Below, piece by piece: positions 5,068 to 6,484 of a DNA stretch of 6,484 nt. Source of the stretch: Pseudomonadota bacterium (GTDB taxonomy: Bacteria; Pseudomonadota; Alphaproteobacteria; Rhizobiales; Beijerinckiaceae); assembly GCA_023422485.1 (NCBI GenBank), contig JAGTAM010000652.1:1-6484 (forward strand), read 5' to 3'. Made by a program: the position numbers and the translations under genes. Each line of letters begins with the position of its first letter. Position 1 is the first letter of the stretch. The notes beneath the pieces are model-generated. The model was given only the letters and a program-made list of their open reading frames with translations. It made no database searches and was not told the origin of the DNA.

Positions 5068-5973
5068 GTGACGGGCTCGATCATCCGTGGGATCGGCTTG
5101 ATCGACCATGCGACGCCCGAGCAGATCCTGTCGCATCCCGCATTCCCAGCGGCGCGCCGGATCTTCGTGTCGGAAACCGCCAGGGTCTACGAGGCGGGCC
5201 GGTTTCCCGGCCAGTTCGGGGCCGATGCCGGGCGGGTCACCACCCTCGCCATCATCGTCTGCCAGCATGCCGGCTACGAGCCGACGGACCGGGCAAGCTG
5301 GCCGACGCTGAGCCGCCTCAAGGACACCGTAGCCCGTTTCGGCTTCGCGAGTCCGAGACTGATCGACAGCTTCGTCGCGCGTCTGGTGCAGACCGGCTAC
5401 CTCGAACTCCGGCAGCAACCGGAGGATAACCGGGTGCGTCTGCTGTGTCCGACCGAGCACCTTCTGGCCTGGGATCGCGACTGGATGGCAGCCCACTACG
5501 CGGCCCTCGAAGCCCTCTATCCCGAGCCGGGTTTTGGTCCGCCGCGACAGCGTGACCCCGCCTTTCAGGCGGCGCATGCCCGCTCGGCCGTCGCGGCTTT
5601 CGACGCGATCATCGCGATGATGTGGAGCAACCTGGAGATCATCTTCTTTCTCAGCAGCACGAGTGCGCTCATCATCCTGCTGTCGCTGTTCGAGATGGGC
5701 GGCAGCGAGCCGGATAGCCGCATCCGCGAGACCGATCTCGTCCAGCTCGCGCCACGCTTCGCCGTCTCGCGCAGCCATGTCCGCAACATTCTGACGGTCG
5801 CGCAGGAGCGGAATTTCCTCGTCCGCTCGGGGCCGCGCAATGCCTACATCCAGCTCACGCCGCACTGGATCGCTGCCTTCGACCGCTTCATTGCCGGAAG
5901 CCTCGCTCAGAGCGACCTCACCTACCGGCTCGCCCTGCGGCATCAGGCGGAACAGGCGCGCTCCGCAGCGTGA
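5068..5973 (+). CDS. Tandem winged-helix (MarR-like) transcriptional regulator
   Basis: This is a 301-residue protein starting with GTG. A first winged helix covers about residues 56-130. It has TLSRLKDTVARFGFASPRLIDSFVARLVQTGYLELR as helix-turn-helix, then the wing QQPEDNRVRLLCPTEH, which closely follows the D-x-R-x-R-x-x-x-x-T wing of MarR proteins. A helical linker follows, with aromatic and hydrophobic residues at 181-208 (MMWSNLEIIFFLSSTSALIILLSLFEM). This could be a dimer core or the first helix of the next module; it is too polar in its middle to call a membrane segment firmly. A second winged helix lies at about 222-266, LVQLAPRFAVSRSHVRNILTVAQERNFLV, with the wing RSGPRNAYIQLTP. Typical MarR proteins have one such domain and about 150 residues, so this looks like an internally duplicated relative. 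Ligand and targets are unknown. gloA is divergent from it and pepN lies downstream. Confidence 0.8.
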   Translation: MTGSIIRGIGLIDHATPEQILSHPAFPAARRIFVSETARVYEAGRFPGQFGADAGRVTTLAIIVCQHAGYEPTDRASWPTLSRLKDTVARFGFASPRLIDSFVARLVQTGYLELRQQPEDNRVRLLCPTEHLLAWDRDWMAAHYAALEALYPEPGFGPPRQRDPAFQAAHARSAVAAFDAIIAMMWSNLEIIFFLSSTSALIILLSLFEMGGSEPDSRIRETDLVQLAPRFAVSRSHVRNILTVAQERNFLVRSGPRNAYIQLTPHWIAAFDRFIAGSLAQSDLTYRLALRHQAEQARSAA

Positions 5974-5974
5974 T

Positions 5975-6007
5975 CGAACCGCGACGCATTCCGCTCGCCG
6001 CGGTTCG
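5975..6007 (+). terminator. Hairpin after the winged-helix gene
   Basis: CGAACCGCG (5975-5983) and CGCGGTTCG (5999-6007) form a perfect 9-bp stem around a 15-base loop. It starts right after the TGA of the winged-helix gene (5971-5973) and lies in the 78-base gap before pepN. No T-run follows (CCTCTAGAAGG), so it may be a weak terminator, a 3'-end stabiliser, or an element in the pepN leader. Confidence 0.5.
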
Positions 6008-6051
6008 CCTCTAGAAGGCGGGACCTTTCTCTCGACGGCGAGCCCTGCCCG

Positions 6052-6484
6052 ATGCGCACCGAGACGCCCCCGACCGTCCGCCTCGAGGAGTATCGCCCGA
6101 GCGACCACCTCATCGACCGGGTCGAGCTCGACGTGCGCCTCGACCCGCGCGACACGCGTGTGACCGCAACGCTCGCGCTGCGCCCGAATCCGGCAGGCCG
6201 CGCGGGCGCACCCCTCGTTCTCGACGGCGACGAACTCACCCTGCTGGCTCTCGAACTCGACGGGCAGGCGCTCGCACCGGAGGCCTACCGAGCCGGACCA
6301 TCGGGCCTGACGCTGCACACGCCGCCGCAGCGCCCCTTCACTCTTCGGATCGAGACGCGCCTCGACCCGACCGCCAACACCCGGCTGATGGGCCTCTACC
6401 GCTCGAACGGCGTCTACTGCACGCAGTGCGAGGCCGACGGTTTCCGGCGGATCACCTACTTCCTCGACCGGCCGGACGTGCTCT
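6052..6484 (+). CDS. pepN: Aminopeptidase N (5' part; continues past the window)
   Basis: PepN is a cytoplasmic zinc metallo-aminopeptidase (M1 family) that removes N-terminal residues from peptides during protein turnover. The 144 visible residues are the start of the N-terminal beta-sheet domain. TVRLEEYRPSDHLIDRVELDVRLDP begins it, and the strong family signature at about residues 112-143, MGLYRSNGVYCTQCEADGFR then RITYFLDRPDV, resembles E. coli PepN. The glutamate in CTQCEADGFR is the one that contributes to recognition of the substrate amino group. The zinc-binding HExxH-E motif lies downstream of the window. ATG 6052 is the first start giving the family N-terminus; the preceding bases hold no strong Shine-Dalgarno sequence. 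The frame is uninterrupted to the last base. Confidence 0.95.
   Translation, partial: MRTETPPTVRLEEYRPSDHLIDRVELDVRLDPRDTRVTATLALRPNPAGRAGAPLVLDGDELTLLALELDGQALAPEAYRAGPSGLTLHTPPQRPFTLRIETRLDPTANTRLMGLYRSNGVYCTQCEADGFRRITYFLDRPDVL

Noticed and set aside
4889..5071. A 60-codon plus-strand frame in the AT-rich island
   Set aside because: TTG start or inner ATG without a ribosome binding site, composition that changes abruptly along the frame, and overlap with the start of the next gene.
4981..6318. A 445-codon open frame on the minus strand opposite the winged-helix gene and the start of pepN
   Set aside because: It is the mirror of two well-supported plus-strand genes. High GC at third positions removes stops on the opposite strand, and the product (Arg-, Ala- and Glu-rich) shows no recognisable motif.
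1..6484. tRNA, rRNA, CRISPR array, insertion sequence, or phage or toxin-antitoxin genes
   Set aside because: No cloverleaf, direct repeat-spacer pattern, transposase motif or paired inverted ends were seen on either strand.

Overview
The window looks like chromosomal DNA of a Methylobacterium/Methylorubrum-type alphaproteobacterium (Rhizobiales). This rests on the very GC-rich, strongly third-position-biased genes, a DUF6456 gene next to sufE, an HWE/HisKA_2-type PAS kinase with a GGAAC-N16-CGTT (EcfG-type) promoter, and a palindromic interspersed repeat of the kind scattered through Rhizobiales genomes. The genus is inferred from memory of such sequences, not from a search.

Layout. Positions 3-659 (+) hold the 3' end of a DUF6456 gene. 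It converges on sufE (818-1231, -), and the gap holds a bulged palindromic repeat (660-707) and a terminator-like hairpin (782-811). Upstream of sufE, also on the minus strand, lies a PAS-HisKA_2 sensor kinase gene (1579-2397). Its ATP-binding domain is interrupted by an in-frame TAG, and the rest of the domain continues in the same frame to 1318. An EcfG-type promoter sits about 55 bases ahead of its start. Positions 2398-3384 hold that promoter but no gene I can support. Then come an orphan PAS-domain protein (3385-3894, +) and a 54-residue helix-turn-helix-like protein with a textbook ribosome binding site (3994-4158, +). These converge on a glyoxalase I gene (4210-4650, -). A 417-base divergent intergenic region follows; it contains an AT-rich island (about 42% GC over 4801-4980). 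After it come a tandem winged-helix regulator (5068-5973, +) and the 5' end of aminopeptidase N (6052 onward, +), which runs off the window.

How they fit together. The housekeeping genes are sufE (iron-sulfur cluster assembly), gloA (methylglyoxal detoxification) and pepN (peptide turnover). The rest is sensory or regulatory: two PAS proteins pointing away from one another across a gene-free kilobase, a mini DNA-binding protein and a MarR-like protein. The most notable signal is the sensor kinase. It appears to be under general-stress control, has lost the usual N-box asparagines and carries a premature stop, which suggests a decayed or repurposed pseudokinase. I did not find a clear, wholly new multi-gene system.
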